Source of the DNA: Coriobacteriales bacterium
GTDB lineage: Bacteria; Actinomycetota; Coriobacteriia; Coriobacteriales; UBA8131
Reading direction: 5' to 3'
NCBI GenBank assembly: GCA_031279835.1
Contig: JAITHV010000011.1
Coordinates: 1 to 44,458 of the forward strand
DNA length: 44,458 nt
Below the pieces are notes generated by a model. That model saw only the letters and a list, made by a program, of their open reading frames with translations. It was not told the DNA's origin and did not search any database. Each line of letters begins with the position of its first letter. Positions within the stretch are counted from its first letter, which is position 1. The position numbers and the translations under genes are program-made. Below are positions 19,113 to 27,221 of this stretch, piece after piece.

Positions 19113-21221
19113 TCAGTGCTCGAGAACATAGGCGACAAAAGCGTCTGGCTCCAACGGCCTGCTGAAGTAGTATCCCTGGAAGTACCGGCACCCGATTGCC
19201 GTGAGCGCCTCGACCTGCGCGGCCGTCTCAACGCCTTCTACAATGATCTTGAGGTCGAGCTGGCCGGCAAGCTGGACGATGGATCGCACGATCTCCTGCT
19301 GGCGTACGTCGTCTGCGATGTCACTCACGAGCGAAGTGTCTATCTTCACCGAGGACACGCCGTAATCCGTGATATAGGTCAGCGACGAATAGCCCATGCC
19401 CATGTCGTCAATGGACAGGCTCACGCCCTGTGCGCGCAGGTCTTTGAACAGGTGCTGCATCGTAGTGCCCGACCGCACCGCCACGTGCTCGGTTATCTCG
19501 AGCTCGAGCTCGCCCTCGGCGATCCCGTGCTTGTTAAGCAGGCTGCCGATGAAGGCCGGGAACTCAGGGTCTTGAGCCAGGTGGCGCGGGTTGAGGTTCA
19601 CCGACAACACCGGCGGCGCAATGCCGAGCGCCTTCCAGCGCGCAAGCTCGGCGATGCCGACGCCTGCCACCCAACGCCCGAGCTCGACCGAGAGGCCTGC
19701 CTCATCGGTCATTTCGACAAGCACGACGGGCGACACGGCGCCGTGCTCAGGGTGCGTCCAACGCAAAAGGGCCTCGGCGCCGACGACGCGCCCCGCCGCG
19801 TCGGTCTTTGGCTGATAGACGAGGCGGAAGGGCAGTTGTCCCGAGTCGAAGTACTCATGGAGCTCGACGGCAAACTCGCGGGCGGTGTCGCCCAGCGCGT
19901 CGCGCCGCATGAGCAGCGAGGACTGCTCGTTTTCTGCCGCGTCGAGCGCTACAGCCTTGAACCGGTCGAAGCGCGCGCGGTCGATCGCCTGGTTGCGACG
20001 CTTGACCCAGCGCACGAAGGGCAGGTAGACAAGCACCGACACCGCGAGACACACGCCTTGCAGCAGCGCGCCCGCCACTGAGCCGGTTGCCAGGTAGCCG
20101 GATGCGACAACCGGTGTCGTCCAGCCTGGGCTTGCCGTTATCGGCGGCACGATCCCTGAGCCGAAGGCAACAAGGCACAGCGCGGCGTTGAGGAGCGGCA
20201 CGCCGACGAAGGGCACGAGAACAAACGGGTTGAAGACGAGTGGCAGCCCGTAAAGCAAGGTCTCGTTGACGTTGAGCAGCGAGGGGAACACCGAGGCCTT
20301 GGCAATGCGCCGCCCATGCTGGCGCGAGCCGACGATGAGCAGCGCGGCCAACAGCCCGAGCGTGGCGCCACAACCGCCCAGGTTGATGAAGCTGAGGTAG
20401 AACTCCTTGCTGGCGAACAGCGTCTCGCCCGGCAGCGCCCCCGCGCCGGCCGCAAGCGACGGGAAGGTCGATATCACCGTGTCGGTGCCGTGCACGCCAA
20501 AGAACCACAAAAGCTGCGACAAGAACACGGTGCCAAGCACCGAGAGCGGGTTGTCTGAGATGAGAAACTCTTGGGCAAATGCCCCGAACGCCTTGCTCGC
20601 CGCGTCGATCTCAAAGACCTCGACGTACAGCACCCGCGCGACGGCAAAGGCAGCGAGGGTCGCCGCGAGGGGAAATATGGAAGCGAAAGCCGAGCGCACC
20701 TGAAGGTTGGCGAAGCGCCATGCCATGCGATTGGTCACCAGGCGCCGCCACAGGCGAGCGCTCGCAAAAAACAGGGAGGTTGCGGCCAACGCGGTAGCCA
20801 GCGCATAGAAGACGCCCGTCCTGCCGGGATGCGGAAAGTCAAGGACGGTGTCGCCGGGAGCGTCCCACACGAAGGCCGCGACATAGCAGGCAAATGCCGT
20901 GAACATCACGACGAAGCGGTTTGTCTCCCCCTTCTTGACAAGCTGGTCCTCACCAGCGAGCTCAAGGCTGACCGAAAGCAGCGCGGCAAGCCCCACGACC
21001 TCAAGCGTAGCGAACTTGACGGCAGCAGTAGCCGACATCCAGTAGCCGTTGGTCATGGCGTTGAGGAAGTCATGGAACGGCGGCACCGGCAGGCCGGCGA
21101 GCGCGGTCGCGAAGGCACCGATAAGGACCACGGGTATGATGTTGACAAGCCCGTTGCTGATCGAGCGGACGTAGCGGTTGTCCGCAAAAGCTGATGCGAC
21201 TGTCTCAGGCACCCTGGGCAT
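19113..21221 (-). CDS. PTS EIIC (cellobiose-type) permease fused to an EAL c-di-GMP phosphodiesterase
   Basis: A 702-residue fusion. Residues ~1-430 are a lactose/cellobiose-family EIIC domain with about ten membrane segments and the signature NVNETLLYGLPLVFNPFVLV, plus FYLSFINLGGCGATLGLL. Residues ~460-700 are an EAL domain with its catalytic set intact: AEALLRW (EAL), NLNPRHLA (Asn), LEITEH (Glu), IDDMGMGYSSL (Asp-Asp), KIDTSLV (Lys), IVEGVE (Glu) and YFQGYYFSRPL. Predicted to hydrolyse c-di-GMP, perhaps in response to a sugar bound by the EIIC half; no EIIA or EIIB gene is in the window, so transport is doubtful. ATG 21221 is preceded at 8 nt by TATTAT, so it may be leaderless; an open frame extends to 21290. 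Confidence 0.9.
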   Translation of the reverse strand: MPRVPETVASAFADNRYVRSISNGLVNIIPVVLIGAFATALAGLPVPPFHDFLNAMTNGYWMSATAAVKFATLEVVGLAALLSVSLELAGEDQLVKKGETNRFVVMFTAFACYVAAFVWDAPGDTVLDFPHPGRTGVFYALATALAATSLFFASARLWRRLVTNRMAWRFANLQVRSAFASIFPLAATLAAFAVARVLYVEVFEIDAASKAFGAFAQEFLISDNPLSVLGTVFLSQLLWFFGVHGTDTVISTFPSLAAGAGALPGETLFASKEFYLSFINLGGCGATLGLLAALLIVGSRQHGRRIAKASVFPSLLNVNETLLYGLPLVFNPFVLVPFVGVPLLNAALCLVAFGSGIVPPITASPGWTTPVVASGYLATGSVAGALLQGVCLAVSVLVYLPFVRWVKRRNQAIDRARFDRFKAVALDAAENEQSSLLMRRDALGDTAREFAVELHEYFDSGQLPFRLVYQPKTDAAGRVVGAEALLRWTHPEHGAVSPVVLVEMTDEAGLSVELGRWVAGVGIAELARWKALGIAPPVLSVNLNPRHLAQDPEFPAFIGSLLNKHGIAEGELELEITEHVAVRSGTTMQHLFKDLRAQGVSLSIDDMGMGYSSLTYITDYGVSSVKIDTSLVSDIADDVRQQEIVRSIVQLAGQLDLKIIVEGVETAAQVEALTAIGCRYFQGYYFSRPLEPDAFVAYVLEH

Positions 21222-21229
21222 GATGCAAC

Positions 21230-21235
21230 ATAATA
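21230..21235 (-). promoter_or_regulatory. Possible -10 (TATTAT) directly before the EIIC-EAL start
   Basis: TATTAT (21235-21230, minus strand) lies 8 nt before ATG 21221, and there is no Shine-Dalgarno sequence between. This resembles the leaderless arrangement at the MobA-like gene, but the -35 and TGn are missing. Confidence 0.35.
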
Positions 21236-21325
21236 GCGCATGAAAAGGTCGCGGGCGGGCGCGGCACTGACAGGGTTGACAGGTGGCCAACGTCAGAATG
21301 AACGAACCATCATTAAGCGGATCTA

Positions 21326-21334
21326 TGCTATAGT
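21326..21334 (+). promoter_or_regulatory. Extended -10 TGCTATAGT upstream of the first HD-GYP gene
   Basis: TGC plus TATAGT (21329-21334) sits about 70 bp before the ATG at 21404. It closely resembles TATGCTACACT at the second HD-GYP gene, so the two paralogs may be expressed alike. No clear -35. Confidence 0.5.
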
Positions 21335-21403
21335 GAAAAAAGCACGGCCTGGGGGCAGCCCCGCATGACGCGGCGGCTCACACACGAAAGGGGCACACTG
21401 CCT

Positions 21404-22498
21404 ATGGACAGCTTGCGACACACCGTGATGATGGTGGACGACAATGTGACCAACCTGACGCTTGGCAAAAACCTGCTCAAGGAAGTCTACGACGTGTACA
21501 CGGTCCCCTCGGCAAAAAAAATGCTCGACCTTCTCGACAAGCTTCAGCCTGACCTCATTTTGCTCGACATCGAGATGCCCGAGATGAACGGGTACGAGGC
21601 CATCAAAAAGCTCAAGTCAGACCCGCGCTTCGCAGACATCCCGGTCGTCTTTTTGACCGCGCGCGCAGACGAGGGCTCCGAGATGGAGGGCCTGAGCCTT
21701 GGCGCCGTCGACTACATCTACAAGCCGTTCTCAGGGCCCCTGCTGATTCAGCGCATCAGAAACCATCTGATCACCGTCGAGCAGCGCAGGGACCTCGAGC
21801 GCTACAACCACGACCTCGAGAGCCTGGTCGAGCAGAAGGCAGCGCAGGTCAACGAGCTCAAGAACACCGTGATCGCCTCCATCGCGGAGCTGGTCGAAAG
21901 CCGCGACAACGTGACGGGAAACCACATCATGCGCACCCAGGCCTACCTGAAGCTATTGCTCGACGAGCTCACCGGGCAAGGAATCTACACAGACCTGACA
22001 CGCGAGTGGAACTTTGACTTCCTGTTCACGGCGGCCCAGCTGCATGACGTAGGAAAAATAGCGATAAGCGACACCATCCTCAACAAGCCGGACCGACTCA
22101 CGGCTGAGGAGTTCGAGATAATGAAGACGCATGCGCCGCTCGGTGTCAAGATAATCAACACCATTGAGGGCAAGACCAAGGAGCATGCCTTTCTCCACCA
22201 TGCCAAGACCATTGCAGGCACCCATCATGAGAAGTGGGACGGCACGGGCTATCCGAGCGGCCTGAAAGGCAAGAACATACCGCTCGAAGGGCGGCTCATG
22301 GCCATCGCCGACGTCTACGACGCGCTCATCTCGGTGCGCCCCTACAAGAAGGCGCTTCCCATCCCCGAGGCAGAGCACATCATCGTGGAAGGCGCCGGCA
22401 CCCACTTTGACCCGGTGCTCGTTGGCGTGTTCCAGACCATCGCCGACCGCTTTGCGAACATCGCCCAAGCGCATCGAGACAGCCCGGCCTGCAGCTGA
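21404..22498 (+). CDS. Response regulator with HD-GYP c-di-GMP phosphodiesterase domain (copy 1)
   Basis: A 364-residue two-domain protein. The REC domain (about 1-125) has the acidic pair in MMVDDN, the phospho-Asp in LILLDIEMPEMNGYEA, the Thr in FLTAR and the Lys in YIYKPFSG. The HD-GYP domain (about 165-355) has LHDVGKIAISDTILNKP (HD), HAKTIAGTHHEKWDGTGYP (HH and GYP variant) and ADVYDALISVRPYK. Such proteins cleave c-di-GMP to GMP when the receiver is phosphorylated. ATG 21404 has AAAGGGG 10 nt upstream; the frame stays open to 21365. It is followed by a close paralog, and no histidine kinase gene is in the window. Confidence 0.92.
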   Translation: MDSLRHTVMMVDDNVTNLTLGKNLLKEVYDVYTVPSAKKMLDLLDKLQPDLILLDIEMPEMNGYEAIKKLKSDPRFADIPVVFLTARADEGSEMEGLSLGAVDYIYKPFSGPLLIQRIRNHLITVEQRRDLERYNHDLESLVEQKAAQVNELKNTVIASIAELVESRDNVTGNHIMRTQAYLKLLLDELTGQGIYTDLTREWNFDFLFTAAQLHDVGKIAISDTILNKPDRLTAEEFEIMKTHAPLGVKIINTIEGKTKEHAFLHHAKTIAGTHHEKWDGTGYPSGLKGKNIPLEGRLMAIADVYDALISVRPYKKALPIPEAEHIIVEGAGTHFDPVLVGVFQTIADRFANIAQAHRDSPACS

Positions 22499-22614
22499 GC
22501 GACACGCGCTGCCCGATCTGGCGCACGTGTGCTTCGCCAGCCTTTTAGCGCGACAGAAGGCCTTTGCTCTAGGACGCCTGCGGAGGCTTCATACCGGCCT
22601 TCGCCACCACGCTA

Positions 22615-22623
22615 TGCTACACT
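22615..22623 (+). promoter_or_regulatory. Extended -10-like TGCTACACT before the second HD-GYP gene
   Basis: TGC plus TACACT (22618-22623) lies about 140 bp before ATG 22764. The rest of the 265-bp gap between the two HD-GYP genes shows no gene and no c-di-GMP riboswitch consensus. Confidence 0.35.
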
Positions 22624-22763
22624 GTATGTGGTCGTTAATCGTGCGGCAGAGGGGGCAGTTTGGGGACTGCGTCTGCTAGGATGTGCGACCTGTTCCGCAG
22701 CTATCAGTGCTTCAGCGCCCGGGGGCCAGCTTCTCGTCTCAGGGTCGAAAGGGGTTGTTAACC

Positions 22764-23897
22764 ATGAGTGACATCCGCAACAAGGTCTTGTTGGTAGACG
22801 ACAATTTGACCAACCTCTCCATGGGAAAGAACATACTCAAAAACATCTACGAAGTCTACACGGTGTCGTCTGCGCAGCGCATGTTCTCGCTCCTCGAGAA
22901 GATACAGCCGGACCTTATCCTCCTCGACATCGAGATGCCCGAGATGAACGGGTACGAGGCCATAAAGAAGCTCAAGTCCGACTCGCACTTCGCCGACATT
23001 CCCGTCATTTTTGTGACGGCGCGCTCAGACGAAGGCTCGGAGATGGAGGGGCTGAGCCTCGGCGCCATCGACTACATTTACAAGCCGTTTTCGGGCGCAC
23101 TGATCATACAGCGCATCAAGAACCACCTCATCACCGTCGAGCAGCGAAAGACGCTCGAGCGCTACAACCACAACCTCGAGAGCGCGGTGCGGGAGAAGAG
23201 CGAACAGGTCCACGAGCTCAAGAACACCGTCATCACCTCCATCGCAGAGATGGTCGAGAGCCGCGACAACGTGACGGGAAACCACATCATGCGCACCCAG
23301 GCCTACCTGAAGCTATTGCTCGACGAGCTCGTTGAACAGGGCATTTACTCCGACGTGACGAGAGGCTGGAACTTCGACTTCCTGTTCACAGCGGCCCAGC
23401 TGCACGACGTGGGAAAGATATCGATAAGCGACACCATCCTCAACAAGCCGGATCGCCTCACGGCTGAGGAGTTCGAGATAATGAAGACGCACGCGTTGCT
23501 CGGCGTCAAGATAATCAACTCCATTGAGGGCAACACGCGCGAGCACGAGTTCCTGCGCCATGCGAAGACTATTGCAGGCACCCATCATGAGAAGTGGGAC
23601 GGCACAGGCTACCCGTACGGCCTCAAGGGCAGGGAGATACCGCTCGAGGGGCGTCTCATGGCAATCGCCGACGTCTACGACGCGCTCATCTCGGTGCGCC
23701 CCTACAAAGAGGCCCTGCCCATCCCCGAGGCCGAGCGCATCATAGTCGAGGGCGCCGGCTCCCACTTTGACCCGGTTCTCGTCGGCGTGTTCCAGACGGT
23801 TGCGAGTCGTTTTGCGCACATTGCCCAAAACTACCGCGACAGCTCCCCAGAAGGCGAGACGCCGCACACGCCCCTGGAGCGCGCGCGCGTGGCATAG
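22764..23897 (+). CDS. Response regulator with HD-GYP domain (copy 2, paralog of the preceding gene)
   Basis: A 377-residue protein with the same REC plus HD-GYP layout as copy 1 and very similar throughout: phospho-Asp in LLDIEMPEMNGYEA, the HD pair in LHDVGKISISD, HHEKWDGTGYPYG and ADVYDALISVRPYK. Residues diverge mainly in the linker (about 130-160) and at the C-terminus, where this copy adds a short tail. ATG 22764 (MSDIRNKVLLVDDN) has AAAGGGG about 11 nt upstream. Predicted c-di-GMP phosphodiesterase under two-component control. Tandem duplication with later sequence exchange is suggested by a 72-bp identical block shared with copy 1. Confidence 0.92.
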   Translation: MSDIRNKVLLVDDNLTNLSMGKNILKNIYEVYTVSSAQRMFSLLEKIQPDLILLDIEMPEMNGYEAIKKLKSDSHFADIPVIFVTARSDEGSEMEGLSLGAIDYIYKPFSGALIIQRIKNHLITVEQRKTLERYNHNLESAVREKSEQVHELKNTVITSIAEMVESRDNVTGNHIMRTQAYLKLLLDELVEQGIYSDVTRGWNFDFLFTAAQLHDVGKISISDTILNKPDRLTAEEFEIMKTHALLGVKIINSIEGNTREHEFLRHAKTIAGTHHEKWDGTGYPYGLKGREIPLEGRLMAIADVYDALISVRPYKEALPIPEAERIIVEGAGSHFDPVLVGVFQTVASRFAHIAQNYRDSSPEGETPHTPLERARVA

Positions 23898-23915
23898 CCT
23901 GCCTGTCGTTGTCAA

Positions 23916-23948
23916 CGTGACCTGACTGCGCGACGCGGTCAGGTCACG
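23916..23948. terminator. Shared convergent terminator between HD-GYP copy 2 and ruvX
   Basis: A perfect 11-bp stem, CGTGACCTGAC (23916-23926) with GTCAGGTCACG (23938-23948), lies between the convergent genes and includes the ruvX stop. On the plus strand CTTTGCTTGT follows; on the minus strand TTGAC. The symmetry lets it serve both directions. Confidence 0.65.
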
Positions 23949-24357
23949 CTTTGCTTGTGTCTAGATAGGTTTGGAGCACAACGGTCGCCGCCAGCGCGTC
24001 GAGTTTTCCGCGCTGCGCGCGCCCGTTGGCGCCCGCCTCACGGGCGACTCGCCGCGCCTCATGGGTGCTCAGGCGCTCGTCGGCGAACGCCACGTCTATG
24101 CCAGAGGCCGCGCTGACTTGCTCGGCGCAAGCGCGCACGCGGGCAGCCTGTGGGCCCTCCTCGCCCGCAAGCGTCAAAGGAAGACCGCACAGCAGCAAGG
24201 CTGGCTCATAGTCTTCTAGCATGCGACGAAACGGAGGGGCGCTTTTGAGCACGTCGCACGTTGCCACCACGCCGAGCGGGCTTGCCACCGTACCGGTCGC
24301 GTCTGAGACGGCCACGCCGCAGCGTTTTTCTCCTATGTCGAGGCACATGACTCTCAT
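23944..24357 (-). CDS. ruvX: RuvX/YqgF family nuclease (Holliday junction resolvase-like; rRNA processing)
   Basis: The 137-residue protein starts MRVMCLDIGEKRCGVAVSD, the RNase H-like DxGxKRxGxAxSD signature of the YqgF family, with further conserved LLCGLPLTLAGEEGPQA and FADERLSTHEA segments. Members act in 16S rRNA 5'-end maturation or at Holliday junctions. An ATG five codons upstream (24372) is also possible; neither has a strong Shine-Dalgarno. It follows alaS by ~70 bp in the same direction, a common pairing in Gram-positives. Confidence 0.9.
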   Translation of the reverse strand: MRVMCLDIGEKRCGVAVSDATGTVASPLGVVATCDVLKSAPPFRRMLEDYEPALLLCGLPLTLAGEEGPQAARVRACAEQVSAASGIDVAFADERLSTHEARRVAREAGANGRAQRGKLDALAATVVLQTYLDTSKA

Positions 24358-24429
24358 GCCATTGCCCGGCATGACTGCGACTGTGCCTGCAGCTCAAGAA
24401 TTTGGCGCAAGCCCATGGCCAGTGACCGC

Positions 24430-27171
24430 CTACGAGGGCTCATCGGGGGCTTCGAGCAGCGCGCGCGCGGCTGTGAGCGCGCCGTCAAGGCCGGCAGGGT
24501 CCTTCCCGCCTGCCTGTGCCATCGAGGGCTTGCCCCCGCCGCTTCCGCCCATGCAGGAAGAGACGTGCCGAATCACCGCGCCTGCGTCAAACCCTGCCTC
24601 GACAGCGGCTGGCGTCGCCGCTGCCAAAACAAGCGGGGATCCGGTGGGGCGCAACGTGCCGAGCACCACGGCCGAGCTCGCGCCCAGCGTCGTTCGCAGC
24701 CCGTCCCACAAAGAGCGCAGGCCTTCGGCCTCAAGGCCGTCCACGCGCGCCACCACGAGCGCATATCCGACATCGTGCGCTGCCGACGCAAGCCGCTGCA
24801 CGTCGAGCGCCGCAGACGCCTTCCTGCTCGCTGCTGCGTCAGCCTCCAGCTCGCGGACCTTGGCGACCAGGGCAGCCACTTTGTCGGGCACTTCTCCCGG
24901 CGACGACTTGAGCAAGGCCGCCGACGCGTGCAGCTGTGCCTCCTGTCTGTTGACGTGCGCAAGCGCGTCAAAGCTCGTGACTGCCTCGATGCGCCGAAGA
25001 TTGGCACCAATGCTCGACTCGCCGAGGATCTTGCAAAACCCGATCTGCGCGGTGTGCTGCACATGGGTCCCCCCGCACAGTTCACGTGAGCGCGGCCCAG
25101 CCTCGAGAACACGGACCCGTTCGCCGTACTTTTCGCCAAACAGTGCCGTCACGCCTTGCTCGCGCGCCTCAGAGAGCGAGGCCTCATAGGAGGTCACCGT
25201 GCCGTCTTCCATGATGAGGGTGTTGACGAGCTGCTCGATCTCAACGATCTGCTCAGGGGCAATGTGCTCGAAGTGCGTGAAGTCGAAGCGAAGGTGGTCG
25301 AAGCTCACCAGCGAGCCCGCCTGCTTGACATGGGCGCCGAGGACCTCCTGAAGCGCATGGTGGAGAAGGTGCGTCGCGGTATGGTTGCGCTGGATGCGCT
25401 CGCGGCGCACGATGTCGATTCGCGCGCTCACCGCGTCGCCTACGCGCAAGGTCCCGTCGACGCGGCCGATGTGCGCATAGACGGACTTCTCAAAGACTTG
25501 GGTGTCCTCGACCGTGAAGACGCCGACACTGACACTCGCGACTGGCTCAGGAGCAGCGCCAGGGGCACCGAGCACGACCAGCGTGCCGGTGTCGCCCACT
25601 TGTCCTCCCATCTCGCCATAAAAGGGCGTGCGGTCCAACACTACCGTAGCCTGCTGCCCGTCGCAGACCTCAACGGCCTTCTCGCCGTTCACTATGAGCG
25701 CCAACACTTGTGCGTCCAGCTCATGGTGGTCGTAGCCTTCAAAGCTGGTCGCGCCGTGCTCGTTGAGCAGGTCGCTGTAGACACCAAGGTAAGTGCCCCA
25801 GGCATCGTCTTTGGCGTGGGTGCGCGCCCGCTCGCGCTGCTGCTCCATATGCGCCTCGAAGCCTTCGCGGTCTACGGAGACCCCCTGCTCGGCGGCAATC
25901 TCGACCGTTAGGTCGATGGGAAAGCCAAAGCGGTCGTGCAGCTCGAAGGCCACGGCGCCATCAAGACGACGAGACGAGCCGCAACGGTCGAGATGCCCGT
26001 CAGGCAGTTGTGCGAGATGCTGTTCGAGGTAGCCTTGGCCTTGGCGCAGCGTCTGGGCGAAGCGGTCCTCCTCATTGCGAACGATGCGCTCGATGAGCCG
26101 TCGGTTCTCGGCAAGCTCGGGATACACGTCGCCCATCTCGTCAATGACAGCCTCGACGAAGGCCTCAAGAAACGGCGGCTCGATGCCGAGCAGCTGGCCA
26201 TGGCGCATCGCACGGCGCAGAAGGCGGCGCAGCACGTAGCCGCGTCCCTCGTTCGCAGGCAGTATGCCGTCGGCGATCATGAAGGTGACCGCGCGTGCGT
26301 GGTCTGCGAGTATGCGCAGCGAGAGGTCGTCGCGCGCCGTGCGGGCCAAGACAGGGTCGGCACCGTCCACAGCGTCAAAGCTCCCGGTGTAGGCAAGGCC
26401 GCTCAAGCGCTCCCCCACCACTATGAGGCCACGCAGTATGTCCGCGTCATAGTTCGACTTGACTCCCTGGAGTATGGCCGCAGTGCGCTCCAAGCCCATT
26501 CCGGTGTCGATGTTCTTCTTGGGCAGCGGCACGAGCGTGCCGTCCTCCTGACGGTCGAATTGTGTAAAGACGCAGTTCCAGTACTCGAGGTACCTGTCGC
26601 AGTCACAGCCTGGACCACAGTCTGGGCTCCCGCACCCGAACTCAGCGCCCTGGTCGTAGTACAGTTCGCTGCAGGGGCCGCACGGTCCTGTGGGGCCGGC
26701 GGTCCAGAAGTTGTCCTTCTCCCCAAGTCTTCGTATGCGGTCTTCAGGCACGCCGATGGACTTCCAGATCTCGATAGTCTCGTCGTCGTCGAGGTAGACG
26801 GTATAGTAGAGACGGTCGGGGTCGAATCCAAGCACCTCTGTTGAGAACTCGTAAGCCCAGGCGCACATCTCCTTTTTGAAGTAGGCCCCGAACGAGAAGT
26901 TGCCGAGCATCTCAAAAAAGCTCAAGTGGCGCCCCGTCGTCCCGATTATGTCGATGTCAGTTGTGCGAACGCACTTTTGCACGGTAGCTGTGCCAACGTA
27001 AGGGTCTTCGAGCTGCTTTTGTTGCAGGAAGTACGGTTTGAACTGGACCATGCCCGCACTGGTGAGCAGCAGCGACGGGTCATCGGGCACAAGAGAAGAA
27101 GATGGCCAGCGCTTGCAGCCTTTCGACTCGAAGAAGGCGAGGTATTTCTCCCTCAGCTCTGAGCTTTTCAT
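24430..27171 (-). CDS. alaS: Alanyl-tRNA synthetase
   Basis: Charges tRNA-Ala and edits misloaded Ser/Gly. The 913-residue protein is of full length. The N-terminal catalytic domain begins with the expected SSELREKYLAFFESKGCKR and has TSAGMVQFKPYF. The editing domain has HTATHLLHHAL (HxxxH zinc motif) and the CGGTHV motif, followed by the C-terminal DHHA1-like oligomerisation region ending in MGGSGGGKPSMAQAGG. ATG 27171 has AAGGAG 6 nt upstream. An internal Cys cluster (CGSPDCGPGCDCD, about residue 180) is present, as in many bacterial AlaRS. Confidence 0.97.
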   Translation of the reverse strand: MKSSELREKYLAFFESKGCKRWPSSSLVPDDPSLLLTSAGMVQFKPYFLQQKQLEDPYVGTATVQKCVRTTDIDIIGTTGRHLSFFEMLGNFSFGAYFKKEMCAWAYEFSTEVLGFDPDRLYYTVYLDDDETIEIWKSIGVPEDRIRRLGEKDNFWTAGPTGPCGPCSELYYDQGAEFGCGSPDCGPGCDCDRYLEYWNCVFTQFDRQEDGTLVPLPKKNIDTGMGLERTAAILQGVKSNYDADILRGLIVVGERLSGLAYTGSFDAVDGADPVLARTARDDLSLRILADHARAVTFMIADGILPANEGRGYVLRRLLRRAMRHGQLLGIEPPFLEAFVEAVIDEMGDVYPELAENRRLIERIVRNEEDRFAQTLRQGQGYLEQHLAQLPDGHLDRCGSSRRLDGAVAFELHDRFGFPIDLTVEIAAEQGVSVDREGFEAHMEQQRERARTHAKDDAWGTYLGVYSDLLNEHGATSFEGYDHHELDAQVLALIVNGEKAVEVCDGQQATVVLDRTPFYGEMGGQVGDTGTLVVLGAPGAAPEPVASVSVGVFTVEDTQVFEKSVYAHIGRVDGTLRVGDAVSARIDIVRRERIQRNHTATHLLHHALQEVLGAHVKQAGSLVSFDHLRFDFTHFEHIAPEQIVEIEQLVNTLIMEDGTVTSYEASLSEAREQGVTALFGEKYGERVRVLEAGPRSRELCGGTHVQHTAQIGFCKILGESSIGANLRRIEAVTSFDALAHVNRQEAQLHASAALLKSSPGEVPDKVAALVAKVRELEADAAASRKASAALDVQRLASAAHDVGYALVVARVDGLEAEGLRSLWDGLRTTLGASSAVVLGTLRPTGSPLVLAAATPAAVEAGFDAGAVIRHVSSCMGGSGGGKPSMAQAGGKDPAGLDGALTAARALLEAPDEPS

Positions 27172-27210
27172 GCGCGTCTCCTTGATGGGCGGAATAAAGA
27201 CAGTCGCATT

Positions 27211-27216
27211 ATTATA
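27211..27216 (-). promoter_or_regulatory. -10 box TATAAT upstream of alaS
   Basis: A perfect TATAAT (27216-27211, minus strand) lies 40 bp before the alaS ATG, inside the 50-bp gap after the AI-2E transporter stop. No -35 match at 16-18 bp. Confidence 0.5.
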
Positions 27217-27221
27217 GCGAT

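Noticed and set aside
22499-22763. c-di-GMP riboswitch between the HD-GYP genes
   Set aside because: No GEMM-type conserved core was recognisable.
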